Below, one piece after another: positions 43,401-51,942 of a DNA stretch of 64,000 nt. Made by a program: the position numbers and the translations under genes. Source of the DNA: JANNVK01 sp031430435 (lineage in GTDB: Bacteria; Acidobacteriota; Blastocatellia; Pyrinomonadales; Pyrinomonadaceae). The stretch is taken from positions 1 to 64,000 of the forward strand of contig JANPBM010000066.1 in assembly GCA_031430435.1 (NCBI GenBank), given 5' to 3'. Numbering within the stretch: position 1 is the stretch's first letter; the number at the start of each line of letters is the position of its first letter. The notes under the pieces are model-generated. The model saw only the letters and a program-made list of their open reading frames with translations. It had not been told where the DNA came from and did no database searches.

Positions 43401-44003
43401 ATGAGAACAAATTCCCAAGCATTTTTTTCGCACACTACTGTTTTGGCGATTCTTTTGATTGTTTCTGTCGGGATAAATTGTCTTTTAGCTTTTGAAATAA
43501 GATCGCTACGGGCAAGTTTAATAAAGCTTGATGCCGATATTGATTACGACAGAGGGCTTTTAGTCGGTGAAAAGTCGCCACAACTAAGCATTTTAGACGA
43601 AGATGAAAAGTTAGTCTCGGTAAATCACACAACTGAAGAATTACCTGTAATTTTATATATTTTCACTCCCGATTGTCACTTTTGTACAGAAAACCTTGAA
43701 AGCATAAAAAAACTTGCTGAATTAACTAAAGGTAAGTATCGGTTTATTCCTGTTTCACTGCGAAATGAAGGATTAAAAGAGTATGTCGTAAAAAACAAAA
43801 TACTTTTTACCGTTTACCACACTCCGCCAAAAGACGTTTATCGCTCTTTCAAGTTAGGAAAAACTCCGCAAACTTATGTAATTTCCAAAGACGGTTATAT
43901 TGTTGCAAATTGGGCAGGAATGTATTCTGACAGACAAAACGAAGTTGAAGGTTTCTTTGACATTAAATTGCCTGTCTTTGCCGAGCAAAAACAAGGAGAT
44001 TAA
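43401..44003 (+). CDS. Membrane-anchored thioredoxin-like protein (TlpA/AhpC-TSA type)
   Basis: A 200-residue protein. One N-terminal helix (TTVLAILLIVSVGINCLLAF) anchors a periplasmic thioredoxin fold, with SPQLSILDEDEKLVSV, the active-site C-x2-C in FTPDCHFCTENLES and the cis-proline region KLGKTPQTYVI. TlpA-like proteins reduce or reshuffle disulfides outside the cytoplasm. Directly after two eight-cysteine miniproteins (20-base gap), it likely serves their folding or a redox step. The gene product ends one base before the next gene begins. The functional link is inferred from operon structure. Confidence 0.82.
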   Translation: MRTNSQAFFSHTTVLAILLIVSVGINCLLAFEIRSLRASLIKLDADIDYDRGLLVGEKSPQLSILDEDEKLVSVNHTTEELPVILYIFTPDCHFCTENLESIKKLAELTKGKYRFIPVSLRNEGLKEYVVKNKILFTVYHTPPKDVYRSFKLGKTPQTYVISKDGYIVANWAGMYSDRQNEVEGFFDIKLPVFAEQKQGD

Positions 44004-44004
44004 G

Positions 44005-45492
44005 ATGAAATTGTGTGTATTGTTTTTTCTTACACTAATGTTCGGATTTTTTTATCCGCTCGTCCTTATTGCTCAAAAACAGGCTAAACCTGTTTTACCG
44101 AAGCGTTCGATTGAAATTGAATCTTTGGTAAATGACGCTTATTTAATTCCAAATGAATTCGGTGCTGATTTGCTGATAAAACTTAATCAATCAAACTTGA
44201 TTAAAGAAGTGAAATGGAAAAAAGAAATACTTGAAAAAGCCTATATTCTTAGCCAAGAAGTTCAAAATCCAATAAAAAAACGTCTCGCAATATATGGTAC
44301 TTCGGCTGATAGCCGTGAAGCCTTTCTTGCAAATTCCTACGATTTAGACCTTGATAAAATAAGCCTTCAATTGAGAATTATCCGAGAAGTGATGAAACTT
44401 GATACTAAACGCGCAAGGCAGATGTTTGGCGAAATTTCAGTTGATAGAAAGTTATTGAGTGCAAATTGCGAGGAATATTTAATCGCAGATGTTTTAGATT
44501 ACTACAAAGTTTTGGGGCAAGTTTTTTCAACCTTCACGCCAAAAGAGAGAAAAGCAAATATGCACATAAACTTTATTATTCCTTTTATTGAACAAATATC
44601 ATCAAACGTTCAAGCCGGCAATGTTGCCGAAATGATTTTAGCTCTTCAAATTACGCCGCAAGAAAAGGAAAACCTTATAATTGCATATTTTAATTCTTTG
44701 AAACATATTGATGTTGATAACCGGTCTTTTTTAGCAATGTTGTCCAAAGACAATCTTATCAGTAACTTTATTAAACTAAAAGAAACGCTTTCTTCTAAGC
44801 AAACACAGGTTTTTCTTTCAATAGCTTTTCGGGATTTAATAGTTAGAAATTTACAAACAAGACGATGTTTGGAAACTGCGTTTTTGTTGCCTGAAAAAGA
44901 AATCACGAGACACATTGAATTCTTTAATAAAACATTAGTTTCTGCATCGCCGATTCTAACAGACGAAATAAAACGCGGTGAAACCGACAAAAGCGAAACC
45001 CTTGACGATACTTTAATTTCCCGTAAAGCCATTGAATTGACAAATAAGTACAGGGAAATTCGCTTTGTTGCAACTGAAAAACAAGAAAGCTCTGAAGAAA
45101 ATGACGAGGATTTTCGTTCTGTAAATGAAGACGAAAAAGCAGAAATTTCTTGGCAAAATAAGGTTTCAGAATTCTTGTCCGAATTAGAGTCGTGGAACGT
45201 TGACGAAGAATCTTCGGAAATTAATTTTCTAAATAAAAAATGTGTTTTGTATAAAGCCTTAATTCAAGTTGTACCAATAGAAAATCAAATATTAAGTTCT
45301 AAAATTTCCCGAAGCTATATTTCATTTTTGGAAAAATCAAACACATACAAAACCGAAAAAGCCGGTTGGTTTTTTTGGTTTACAAATATGTTCAACTCAA
45401 ACATCTTTAATAAAAACGAAAAAGTTTCATTGCTGAATAACAGTAGCAATGAAACTTTTCGCGTGTATGCAAGATTTACAATTCTAAAATAA
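44005..45492 (+). CDS. Exported 495-residue protein of unknown function
   Basis: A signal peptide (MKLCVLFFLTLMFGFFYPL then VLIAQKQ) precedes a long, mostly helical soluble protein with charged amphipathic segments (AEISWQNKVSEFLSELESW, NLIIAYFNSLKHIDVDNRS). I recognise no domain. The start at 44005 follows the thioredoxin-like gene by one base, so it belongs to the miniprotein operon and would act outside the cytoplasm. It might be a receptor, processing factor or immunity protein; nothing in the sequence decides. A minus-strand terminator is embedded near its 3' end. Composition is AT-rich like the rest of this operon. Confidence 0.68.
   Translation: MKLCVLFFLTLMFGFFYPLVLIAQKQAKPVLPKRSIEIESLVNDAYLIPNEFGADLLIKLNQSNLIKEVKWKKEILEKAYILSQEVQNPIKKRLAIYGTSADSREAFLANSYDLDLDKISLQLRIIREVMKLDTKRARQMFGEISVDRKLLSANCEEYLIADVLDYYKVLGQVFSTFTPKERKANMHINFIIPFIEQISSNVQAGNVAEMILALQITPQEKENLIIAYFNSLKHIDVDNRSFLAMLSKDNLISNFIKLKETLSSKQTQVFLSIAFRDLIVRNLQTRRCLETAFLLPEKEITRHIEFFNKTLVSASPILTDEIKRGETDKSETLDDTLISRKAIELTNKYREIRFVATEKQESSEENDEDFRSVNEDEKAEISWQNKVSEFLSELESWNVDEESSEINFLNKKCVLYKALIQVVPIENQILSSKISRSYISFLEKSNTYKTEKAGWFFWFTNMFNSNIFNKNEKVSLLNNSSNETFRVYARFTILK
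45405..45461 (-). terminator. Minus-strand terminator embedded in a plus-strand gene
   Basis: Arms 45417-45434 and 45445-45461 pair over 17 bases with a single bulged base and a 10-base loop. Read on the minus strand, the stem is followed by T-rich sequence (CTTTTTCGTTTTTATT), so it terminates the convergent gene ending at 45506. On the plus strand there is no T run and the region codes for the tail of the unknown protein. Confidence 0.75.
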
Positions 45493-45505
45493 AGCGTCTT
45501 AGCTT

Positions 45506-46549
45506 CTACATCACGGCACCGATTAAAACGTCGATGTCGCTTTGCGGAATCTGTAAACCGAGTTTGACCGTGTTGATTTTTCGTTTAATTTCAACTTTGT
45601 CGATCATCTTGCCGAGAATCTGTTTTTTCTCGCTTTTCATTCCGCCGAGCAAGGTTTTTCCGACCATTTGCAATCCGACCAGCGTATCTTCCATCGCGGC
45701 GGCAGAATCCGCAGTCACGGTTTTTGCCGAAATTGCCAACATCGCCGAACCGTTGCCCATATCGAGCGAACCGTTCATTGTGCGAATCGATGCCAGAATA
45801 CTGCCGAGTTCATCGTTGTCCAAATCTATAAATTGCGACATTCCGCTTGGTGTCGAAGCGGCAAAACTGACGATTGCCGTCGATTTATTGTTGACTAAAG
45901 CCAAAGTATTCGCATCAACTTTGCTTTTTCCTTCCGACATTTCTTTGACGCGGGCAAACGAACCGAGTGCTAAAGTATTGTCATCAAAGGCTGTAACAGC
46001 CATTTCACTTGCAAACATTTCGATAACTTTGTCAAACATCGAAGCCTTTTCCGGCGGTGTGTTTTCTTCGATAACTTCTTTCGCGTTGAAAACATAAACC
46101 GTTCTCTCGCCGATTTTTTCCTCGCGGTATTTACCTTTCGCGGCAACTTTTGCGAGTGCAATCAAGGCGTTTGAATTGAACTTTCCTTGCGCCAAAATTA
46201 TCGGTTCAAGGTTAGTTTTTTTATTGATCTGTTTGATTACAAGCCCGACGGCGATTTTTTCAAAAAGACGAACATCAATTCCCGTCTTCGCCCGCATTTC
46301 GTCGATTTTTGTATTCACTTTCGCAAACTCTTCGGGCTTGCTCGTCAAAATTTGCGGTAAAGCAACCTCGAACATTCGCTTCATATCAATATGAAAAACC
46401 GCATCGGATGCAGGCAAAGAGTTTGCCAAAGTCGTGATTGTTTCAACCGGTTTGACGTTTCGGGTAGTTCTTTTTTGAGCCGAAACCGCGAAAGTTACGC
46501 ACATTAACGCAACCGCGCCGACAAATAATTTAATAAAATTTCTTTTCAT
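45506..46549 (-). CDS. Exported protein of unknown function, 347 residues
   Basis: A signal peptide (FIKLFVGAVALMCVTF, cleavage near VSAQKR) precedes an alternating alpha/beta protein with segments DAVFHIDMKRMFEVALPQIL, RTVYVFNAKEV and a late MSQFIDLDNDELGSI. Similar secreted proteins that read out as beta-strand/helix repeats occur widely in Acidobacteria, but no domain name can be given. It stands alone, with a strong terminator downstream. The location is periplasmic or extracellular. Confidence 0.7.
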   Translation of the reverse strand: MKRNFIKLFVGAVALMCVTFAVSAQKRTTRNVKPVETITTLANSLPASDAVFHIDMKRMFEVALPQILTSKPEEFAKVNTKIDEMRAKTGIDVRLFEKIAVGLVIKQINKKTNLEPIILAQGKFNSNALIALAKVAAKGKYREEKIGERTVYVFNAKEVIEENTPPEKASMFDKVIEMFASEMAVTAFDDNTLALGSFARVKEMSEGKSKVDANTLALVNNKSTAIVSFAASTPSGMSQFIDLDNDELGSILASIRTMNGSLDMGNGSAMLAISAKTVTADSAAAMEDTLVGLQMVGKTLLGGMKSEKKQILGKMIDKVEIKRKINTVKLGLQIPQSDIDVLIGAVM

Positions 46550-46700
46550 AATACCTCTTTGTTAAAATAAATTTTCGAGCAAAACGGCTCAAAACGTATG
46601 ATGGCTGTTTTAACAAAAAACGTTTGCCGCTTTTTGTTGCCCTCACGTTAATAAAGAGTCGCTGAGGTTTCGGAATGTTAACAAGGTTTCGGAAATTTTT

Positions 46701-47246
46701 TCACATTTTTATTACTTCAAACTCAAAATGCAATTCTTTTCCGCGAAAAATGTAACTCAAATAATGTTCCCAAAACTTGCGCGTAAAGCGAAATTTCGGC
46801 GAAGTTCGGTCTAAATTTACAATATATTCGAGTCCGACTGCTTTCCACAAATTCGCCAACGAGACATAATTTTTCAAGATTTTCAGTTCGACATCAGTGT
46901 AAAAATCATACACTTTTCTGTCGGTAAACACGTTGAAACTAAACGAGTTAAAATGATTTTTATGCGTCGGATCGGTCGCCCAATCACCGTTTGTATAATG
47001 CGGTGTAACGAGGTTTATCTTTCCGCCGTGTTTTGTAATTCGAGCAAGTTCGGTAATAAAATTCATTACGTTCGGCACATGCTCGGCAACGTGGCGGGTA
47101 ACGATTAAATCGAATTCATCATCGGCAAACGGATACGGCACAACGCCTAAATCGTGAATCACATCTGCCGCCGTCCGCGGATTATTGTCTAATCCGATCG
47201 CGCCTTCGTATTTATTTGCACCGCATCCAACATCAAGAATCTTCAT
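46701..47246 (-). CDS. SAM-dependent methyltransferase
   Basis: A 181-residue class I methyltransferase. It begins almost at the SAM motif (MKILDVGCGANKYEGAIGLD), continues with DVIHDLGVVPYPFADDEFDL and ELARITKHGGKINLVTPHYT, and ends with a beta-rich cap. Short versions like this modify sugars or lipids, and the C-terminal FRGKELHFEFEVIKM is typical of the group. ATG 47246 is preferred to TTG 47249. It is separated from neighbours by more than 100 bases on both sides. Confidence 0.8.
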   Translation of the reverse strand: MKILDVGCGANKYEGAIGLDNNPRTAADVIHDLGVVPYPFADDEFDLIVTRHVAEHVPNVMNFITELARITKHGGKINLVTPHYTNGDWATDPTHKNHFNSFSFNVFTDRKVYDFYTDVELKILKNYVSLANLWKAVGLEYIVNLDRTSPKFRFTRKFWEHYLSYIFRGKELHFEFEVIKM

Positions 47247-47366
47247 CAATAATTTCCCGAAACAAGTTTAACGCAGAGATGCAAAGTGAAAATTTGTAAA
47301 ATACTCCGGCAAACTTAATTCCGATTTTCATTAAATTGGCGGTTCTGCGTCAAATAAATCAACGTT

Positions 47367-47588
47367 CTAATCAATCAATTCTATCACGCCGCAGGTCGGA
47401 CAAACTAAAGTTCGCTGTTCTTTGTCGTGCCATTTTGCCAGCGCTTTGTTTGAAAACGTCGGTGTTTTGCTTTCGGATTCGCCTTCGCGCATCAGCCGCG
47501 AATCTTTGCGCGTTGACTTTTCGGTTTCTGAATCGCGTTCGCAGGCTTTGCAAACCCATCCGAAACCGAGGTTGTAAAAATTACTCAT
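47367..47588 (-). CDS. Small zinc-ribbon-like protein
   Basis: A 73-residue protein with C-x2-C pairs at both ends (WVCKACERD and LVCPTCGVIEL), likely a single zinc knuckle. Between them is a charged helix (EKSTRKDSRLMREGESESK). The function is unknown; such proteins often bind nucleic acid or a partner protein. It lies 25 bases downstream of the HtrA gene on the same strand and may be in its transcription unit. Confidence 0.7.
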   Translation of the reverse strand: MSNFYNLGFGWVCKACERDSETEKSTRKDSRLMREGESESKTPTFSNKALAKWHDKEQRTLVCPTCGVIELID

Positions 47589-47613
47589 TTTCAGTTGATT
47601 GCCAAACCGCTTT

Positions 47614-48828
47614 TTAGAATTTTCGCGGTGTATTGGGTCTGTTCGGCTGCTTCTGATTCGGCGGAGCAGTCAATTTGACCGGAACAGTTTGCTTTTTGCC
47701 GTCGCGGAAAATTTCGACCTGAACAGTATCGCCGATTTGTTTTTTGTCGAGCGAACGATACAACGAATCTTGGTCGTTAATCTTCTCGCCGTCAATCGAC
47801 AGAATCGTATCGCCGAAAACAATTTCGCCGTTTCCGCCTTGCGAAACTCCGCGTAAACCCGATTTTTCGGCGGCGCTTCCGGCGGCAACGTTGACAATCA
47901 ATAAACCTTCCGCAGTCGGTAATTTAATTCCTTGTTTGAGCAAATCCGAAACATTGCGCGAACCAACGCCGAGTTTTGCCCGTCGAACTTCGCCGAATTG
48001 AATAAGTTGCGGAACAACTCTTTTGGCAATCGACACCGGAATTGCAAAACCAACGCCGACCGAACCGCCCGCCGGCGACAAAATTTGTGAATTAATTCCG
48101 ATCATTTGTCCGAGTTTATTCAAAAGCGGTCCGCCCGAATTCCCCGGATTGATTGAAGCATCGGTTTGCACGGCACCTTCGATCGGACGACCGTTTCTTG
48201 CTCTGATCGGTCGTTGTAAACCCGAAATAACACCTGTTGTCAGCGTTCTGTCGAGTCCGAACGGATTGCCGATAGCGATAACTTTTTGTCCGACAATCAA
48301 TTTGTCGGAATCGCCGAACGGAATTACGGTCAAATTATCTTTCGGCGCATCGACTTGAATAACGGCTAAATCCGTATCCATATCAACACCGATAACTTTT
48401 GCGGGGAAAATTTTGTCGCCGCCGAAACTGACCGTTAATTTCGATGCGCCTTCGACAACGTGGGCGTTTGTTACAATGTGTCCGTCGGTATCGATCACCG
48501 AACCCGAACCGTTGCCGCTTTCTTCTTCGCGTTCTTCGCCAAACCAATCTTCGACTTTTTGGCTGGTCGTAATAAACGCCACGCCTTGGGATTTCGTTTT
48601 ATAAACTTCGATATTGTTTTGTTCATCGCTGACAGTAGCGGGATCGGAAATGTCGGTCGGTTTTTCGACGGGAGTTTCTTCGGCGTGCGCCACGCTCGTA
48701 TTTTGACGGTTAAAACCGGTGCCGAATCCGCTGAAACAGGCAACTGTGCCGGCGGCAAGCAATGCCGACGAAAATGCGATAATTAAAATTTGCCGTGCCG
48801 ATAACTGATAAATTGCCGTTTGTTTCAT
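47614..48828 (-). CDS. HtrA/DegP-like serine protease with one PDZ domain
   Basis: A 404-residue S1C protease. An N-terminal membrane anchor (ILIIAFSSALLAAGTVACF) is followed by the trypsin-like triad: His in IVTNAHVVEGA, Asp in VDMDTDLAVI and Ser in SINPGNSGGPLL. One PDZ domain (KSGLRGVSQGGNGEIVFGDT) ends near residue 385. Single-PDZ anchored members are DegS-like and act in envelope protein quality control or in regulated proteolysis of anti-sigma factors. An AGAGGT lies upstream of ATG 48828. The 173-base gap before the GT2 gene holds no other feature I can name. Confidence 0.9.
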   Translation of the reverse strand: MKQTAIYQLSARQILIIAFSSALLAAGTVACFSGFGTGFNRQNTSVAHAEETPVEKPTDISDPATVSDEQNNIEVYKTKSQGVAFITTSQKVEDWFGEEREEESGNGSGSVIDTDGHIVTNAHVVEGASKLTVSFGGDKIFPAKVIGVDMDTDLAVIQVDAPKDNLTVIPFGDSDKLIVGQKVIAIGNPFGLDRTLTTGVISGLQRPIRARNGRPIEGAVQTDASINPGNSGGPLLNKLGQMIGINSQILSPAGGSVGVGFAIPVSIAKRVVPQLIQFGEVRRAKLGVGSRNVSDLLKQGIKLPTAEGLLIVNVAAGSAAEKSGLRGVSQGGNGEIVFGDTILSIDGEKINDQDSLYRSLDKKQIGDTVQVEIFRDGKKQTVPVKLTAPPNQKQPNRPNTPRKF

Positions 48829-49001
48829 AATAAAAAATACCTCTTAATAACTTTGTCTGATGTCGCTAAACGCAAAGACGTTGTGTTTTGAATACGAAAA
48901 ACCGGAAACTTCGGTTTCAAATAATGCGGTTGAAACAAAATTTTCCGCGTTTTATCAAATTTTGAGGTCGGACAAAAAGAGTTACTGCAACGATAAACAA
49001 A

Positions 49002-49985
49002 TTAGTTTTCGTCAAAACCGATTCTTTCGCGTACTGCATAAATCGCCTTATTTTGCGATTCGTGATAAGTTCGGACGAGCATTTCGGCGAGCAAACCCAT
49101 CAGAAAAAATTGCAGCGAAATTGCAAACATAACGATACACAGAATCGGCAACGGTGTTTCGACAAAATCGGCGTGAAAGTTTTCCAGTCCGAAAAACCTC
49201 GCGGATTTCAAAAAGACGGCGTAAATTCCCGACAAAATCGAAACTATAAAAGCAATCATCCCAAACGTCCCGAAAACGTAAATCGGCTTGGTTTGATACG
49301 ATGCCATAAATTTAATCGTCATCAAATCAAAGACGACTTTGATTGTCCGCGAGATTCCGTATTTCGACTTTCCCATCGTGCGGGCGTGATGTTCGACCGG
49401 AATTTCCGTTACTCTGGCACCTGCCCAACTCGCGTAAATCGGAATAAATCTGTGCATTTCGCCGTATAAACGCACGTCTTGAATCACATCACGGCGATAG
49501 GCTTTGAGCGAGCAACCGTAATCGTGGAGCGGAACGCCGCCAATCCATGAAATTATCCGATTCGCAATTTGCGACGGAATTTTACGCGAAATAAGTTTAT
49601 CTTGGCGGTTTTTTCGCCAGCCTGAAACAACATCGAAACCTTCGTTTAATTTATCGAGCAAGCGTTTGATGTCCGCCGGATCGTTTTGCAAATCAGCGTC
49701 CATCGGAATCAAAATGTCGCCTTTTGCCGCGTCGATTCCGGCTGACATCGCCGCCGTTTGACCGTAATTTCGCCGTAACGTAATTACTCGCACACGCTTA
49801 TCGGCGGCGGCAATTTCACGCAAAACGCTCAAACTTTTGTCGGTTGAGCCGTCGTCAACATAAATAACTTCGGCACTTTTGCCCAAAGCATCAAGCGACG
49901 CGGCAATTTTGGCGTGCATCGGACGCAAATTATCTTCTTCGTTCAAGACAGGCAAAAATAACGAAAGTTCAGGCTTGTTTTCCAT
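49002..49985 (-). CDS. Family 2 glycosyltransferase with C-terminal membrane helices (ArnC/DPM1-like)
   Basis: A 327-residue enzyme. GT-A motifs are LFLPVLNEEDNLRPM, YVDDGSTDKSL and the DxD-type IPMDADLQNDPADI, followed by GCSLKAYRRDV near the acceptor side. Two C-terminal helices (YVFGTFGMIAFIVSILSGIY and ILCIVMFAISLQFFLMGLL) place it in the dolichol/undecaprenyl-phosphate sugar transferase group. It would load a lipid carrier with a sugar for envelope glycan assembly. It starts 11 bases after the ABC exporter stop, so the two form one transcription unit. Confidence 0.87.
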   Translation of the reverse strand: MENKPELSLFLPVLNEEDNLRPMHAKIAASLDALGKSAEVIYVDDGSTDKSLSVLREIAAADKRVRVITLRRNYGQTAAMSAGIDAAKGDILIPMDADLQNDPADIKRLLDKLNEGFDVVSGWRKNRQDKLISRKIPSQIANRIISWIGGVPLHDYGCSLKAYRRDVIQDVRLYGEMHRFIPIYASWAGARVTEIPVEHHARTMGKSKYGISRTIKVVFDLMTIKFMASYQTKPIYVFGTFGMIAFIVSILSGIYAVFLKSARFFGLENFHADFVETPLPILCIVMFAISLQFFLMGLLAEMLVRTYHESQNKAIYAVRERIGFDEN

Positions 49986-49996
49986 AATAGTTCTGT

Positions 49997-51757
49997 TTAA
50001 TTTGTCGCGGCAAGTTCTTCTTCAAGCAACTGCCGTCTGTGTAAATCGGCGTATTCACCGTTTAATTCAAGCAATTCGTCGTGCGTTCCGCGTTCCGCAA
50101 TTTTCCCGCCGTTCAACACACAAATCAAATCTGCGTCGCGGACGGTTGAAACTCGGTGCGAAACAATCAGCGTAGTTCTGCCCGCGCGGATTTTTCGCAA
50201 ATTTCCCAAAATATGTTCTTCTGTGTATGTATCGACCGCCGACAGCGAATCGTCTAAAATCAGTATTTTCGGCTGACGCATCACGGCTCGCGCGATTGCC
50301 GTGCGTTGTTTTTGTCCGCCCGACAGCGAAATTCCGCGTTCGCCGACCAACTGCTCGTATTTGTATGGAAAACCTTCGATGTCTTCGGCTAAACCCGCAA
50401 TCTCGGCGGCTTTTATGACTTCGGCGCAATTCGCCGTTTCAACGCCGAAAGCGATATTTTCCGAAATTGAATCAGAGAATAAAAATGTTTCTTGCGGAAC
50501 CACGCCGATTGCTTTGCGGAGTTGCGCGAGCGGAAAATTTCTGACCGGAACGCCATCGACAAAAACCGTATCCGACGGCGTTTCAAGCAAACGCGGAATC
50601 AAACTTACCAAGGTTGATTTTCCGCTGCCGGTTTTACCGACAAACGCCACGGTTTTTCCTTGTTCAATCGTTAAATCTATGTTTTCCAATACTTTCGGTA
50701 ATTCGGGGTTATATTGAAAATTCAAATTTCTAAACTCGATTTTTCCGTGAATCGGCTTTTGTTCAACTGTATTTTCGGCATTTTTGATTGTCGGAATTGT
50801 TTCCAAAATCGCATCGAAACGCTTCAAACTCGCCGTTCCGCGTTGCCACAAATTGACAACGTAACCAAGGGCGATGAGGTACCAAATCATTCGTTGCAGA
50901 TACAAATTGAATGCCGCAAAATCGCCGGCGGAGATTTCGCCGCGAACCGCCATCGGCACGCCGAACGCCATAATCAGGACAAATCCGATGCCGATCAGAA
51001 AAAACATAACGGGACGCATGGCGGCTTGAAATTTGACGAGTTGCAGATTCAATTTCGCGTATTCGCGGTTAAGTCGCTGAAATTTTTCGATTTCAGGTTG
51101 TTCTTGGGCATACGCCCGAACAACTCGCACGCCCGACAAATTTTCTTGGGCAATCGCGGTTATATTTGAAAAATACTCTTGAACTTTTTCAAACCGTGTG
51201 TGAACTTGAGCGCCCAAAACCTTGACCGCAACCGAAACAAGCGGCATCGTGAGCAGCAAAATCAGCGTCAATTTCAGATTCATATAAGCCAAAATCGGCA
51301 AAACGACGATGAACGCAAAAATTGCCTGAAATGAATATAAAATCAGCGGTCCGACAATTTGTCTGATTGCCGCCAGATCGTTGGTGGCGCGAGCCATCAA
51401 ATCTCCGACGCGGTTTTCGTGGAAAAATTGCATCGGCTGATTGACGAGCGAAGCATAAAAATCTCGCCGCATATCATATTCAACGTGCCGCGACGTATCG
51501 ATTAAAAGTCGCCGTTGCCAAAACAGGAATACTCCGCTGACTGCGCTTGCCAAAAGAATCAGCGCGGCGTGCGTGGCAATTCTCGTGTAATTAAACGATT
51601 GGTTGTAACTTCCCATGCGGTAATCGTCAATCGCGTTGCCGACGAACGACGGCACCAGCAAACCGAACAACATCGATGCAAAAATGAATATAATTCCGCT
51701 GATGAGCGATAGTTTGTAAGGCAAAAAGTACTTGGCAAATTTCTTTATTTCTTCCAT
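49997..51757 (-). CDS. ABC exporter half-transporter (MsbA/BmrC-like)
   Basis: A 586-residue protein with an N-terminal six-helix membrane domain (LISGIIFIFASMLFGLLVPSF at the start) and a C-terminal ATPase. Walker A is FVGKTGSGKSTLVSLI, the signature is SLSGGQKQR and Walker B is ILILDDSLSAVD. The residue after Walker B is Asp, where fully active sites have Glu; this is characteristic of one half of heterodimeric exporters such as BmrC/D. No partner gene is adjacent. The substrate could be a drug, lipid or peptide. It is the first gene of a two-gene unit with the GT2. Confidence 0.88.
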   Translation of the reverse strand: MEEIKKFAKYFLPYKLSLISGIIFIFASMLFGLLVPSFVGNAIDDYRMGSYNQSFNYTRIATHAALILLASAVSGVFLFWQRRLLIDTSRHVEYDMRRDFYASLVNQPMQFFHENRVGDLMARATNDLAAIRQIVGPLILYSFQAIFAFIVVLPILAYMNLKLTLILLLTMPLVSVAVKVLGAQVHTRFEKVQEYFSNITAIAQENLSGVRVVRAYAQEQPEIEKFQRLNREYAKLNLQLVKFQAAMRPVMFFLIGIGFVLIMAFGVPMAVRGEISAGDFAAFNLYLQRMIWYLIALGYVVNLWQRGTASLKRFDAILETIPTIKNAENTVEQKPIHGKIEFRNLNFQYNPELPKVLENIDLTIEQGKTVAFVGKTGSGKSTLVSLIPRLLETPSDTVFVDGVPVRNFPLAQLRKAIGVVPQETFLFSDSISENIAFGVETANCAEVIKAAEIAGLAEDIEGFPYKYEQLVGERGISLSGGQKQRTAIARAVMRQPKILILDDSLSAVDTYTEEHILGNLRKIRAGRTTLIVSHRVSTVRDADLICVLNGGKIAERGTHDELLELNGEYADLHRRQLLEEELAATN

Positions 51758-51942
51758 TTCGTAACTTTCGATTTTAACTCTATTTCGCCGGTTTCATCAA
51801 AAGTGTTTAGCTGAATTGGACAAAAAACCGCGTGTCAACTCTATTACAAAACTCTTACAATCAACGGGCAAATAATCCGGTAGAGTTTTTATCAGACAGG
51901 ATTTCGGTCTTAAATTTAAGTTTATTTGCAAGGAATAATTTT

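Noticed and set aside
46612..46638. A/T-rich hairpin upstream of the secreted protein at 45506-46549
   Set aside because: Arms AACAAAAAACG and CGCTTTTTGTT could pair, but they are almost all A-T and lie in a 5' region without a fitting terminator role.
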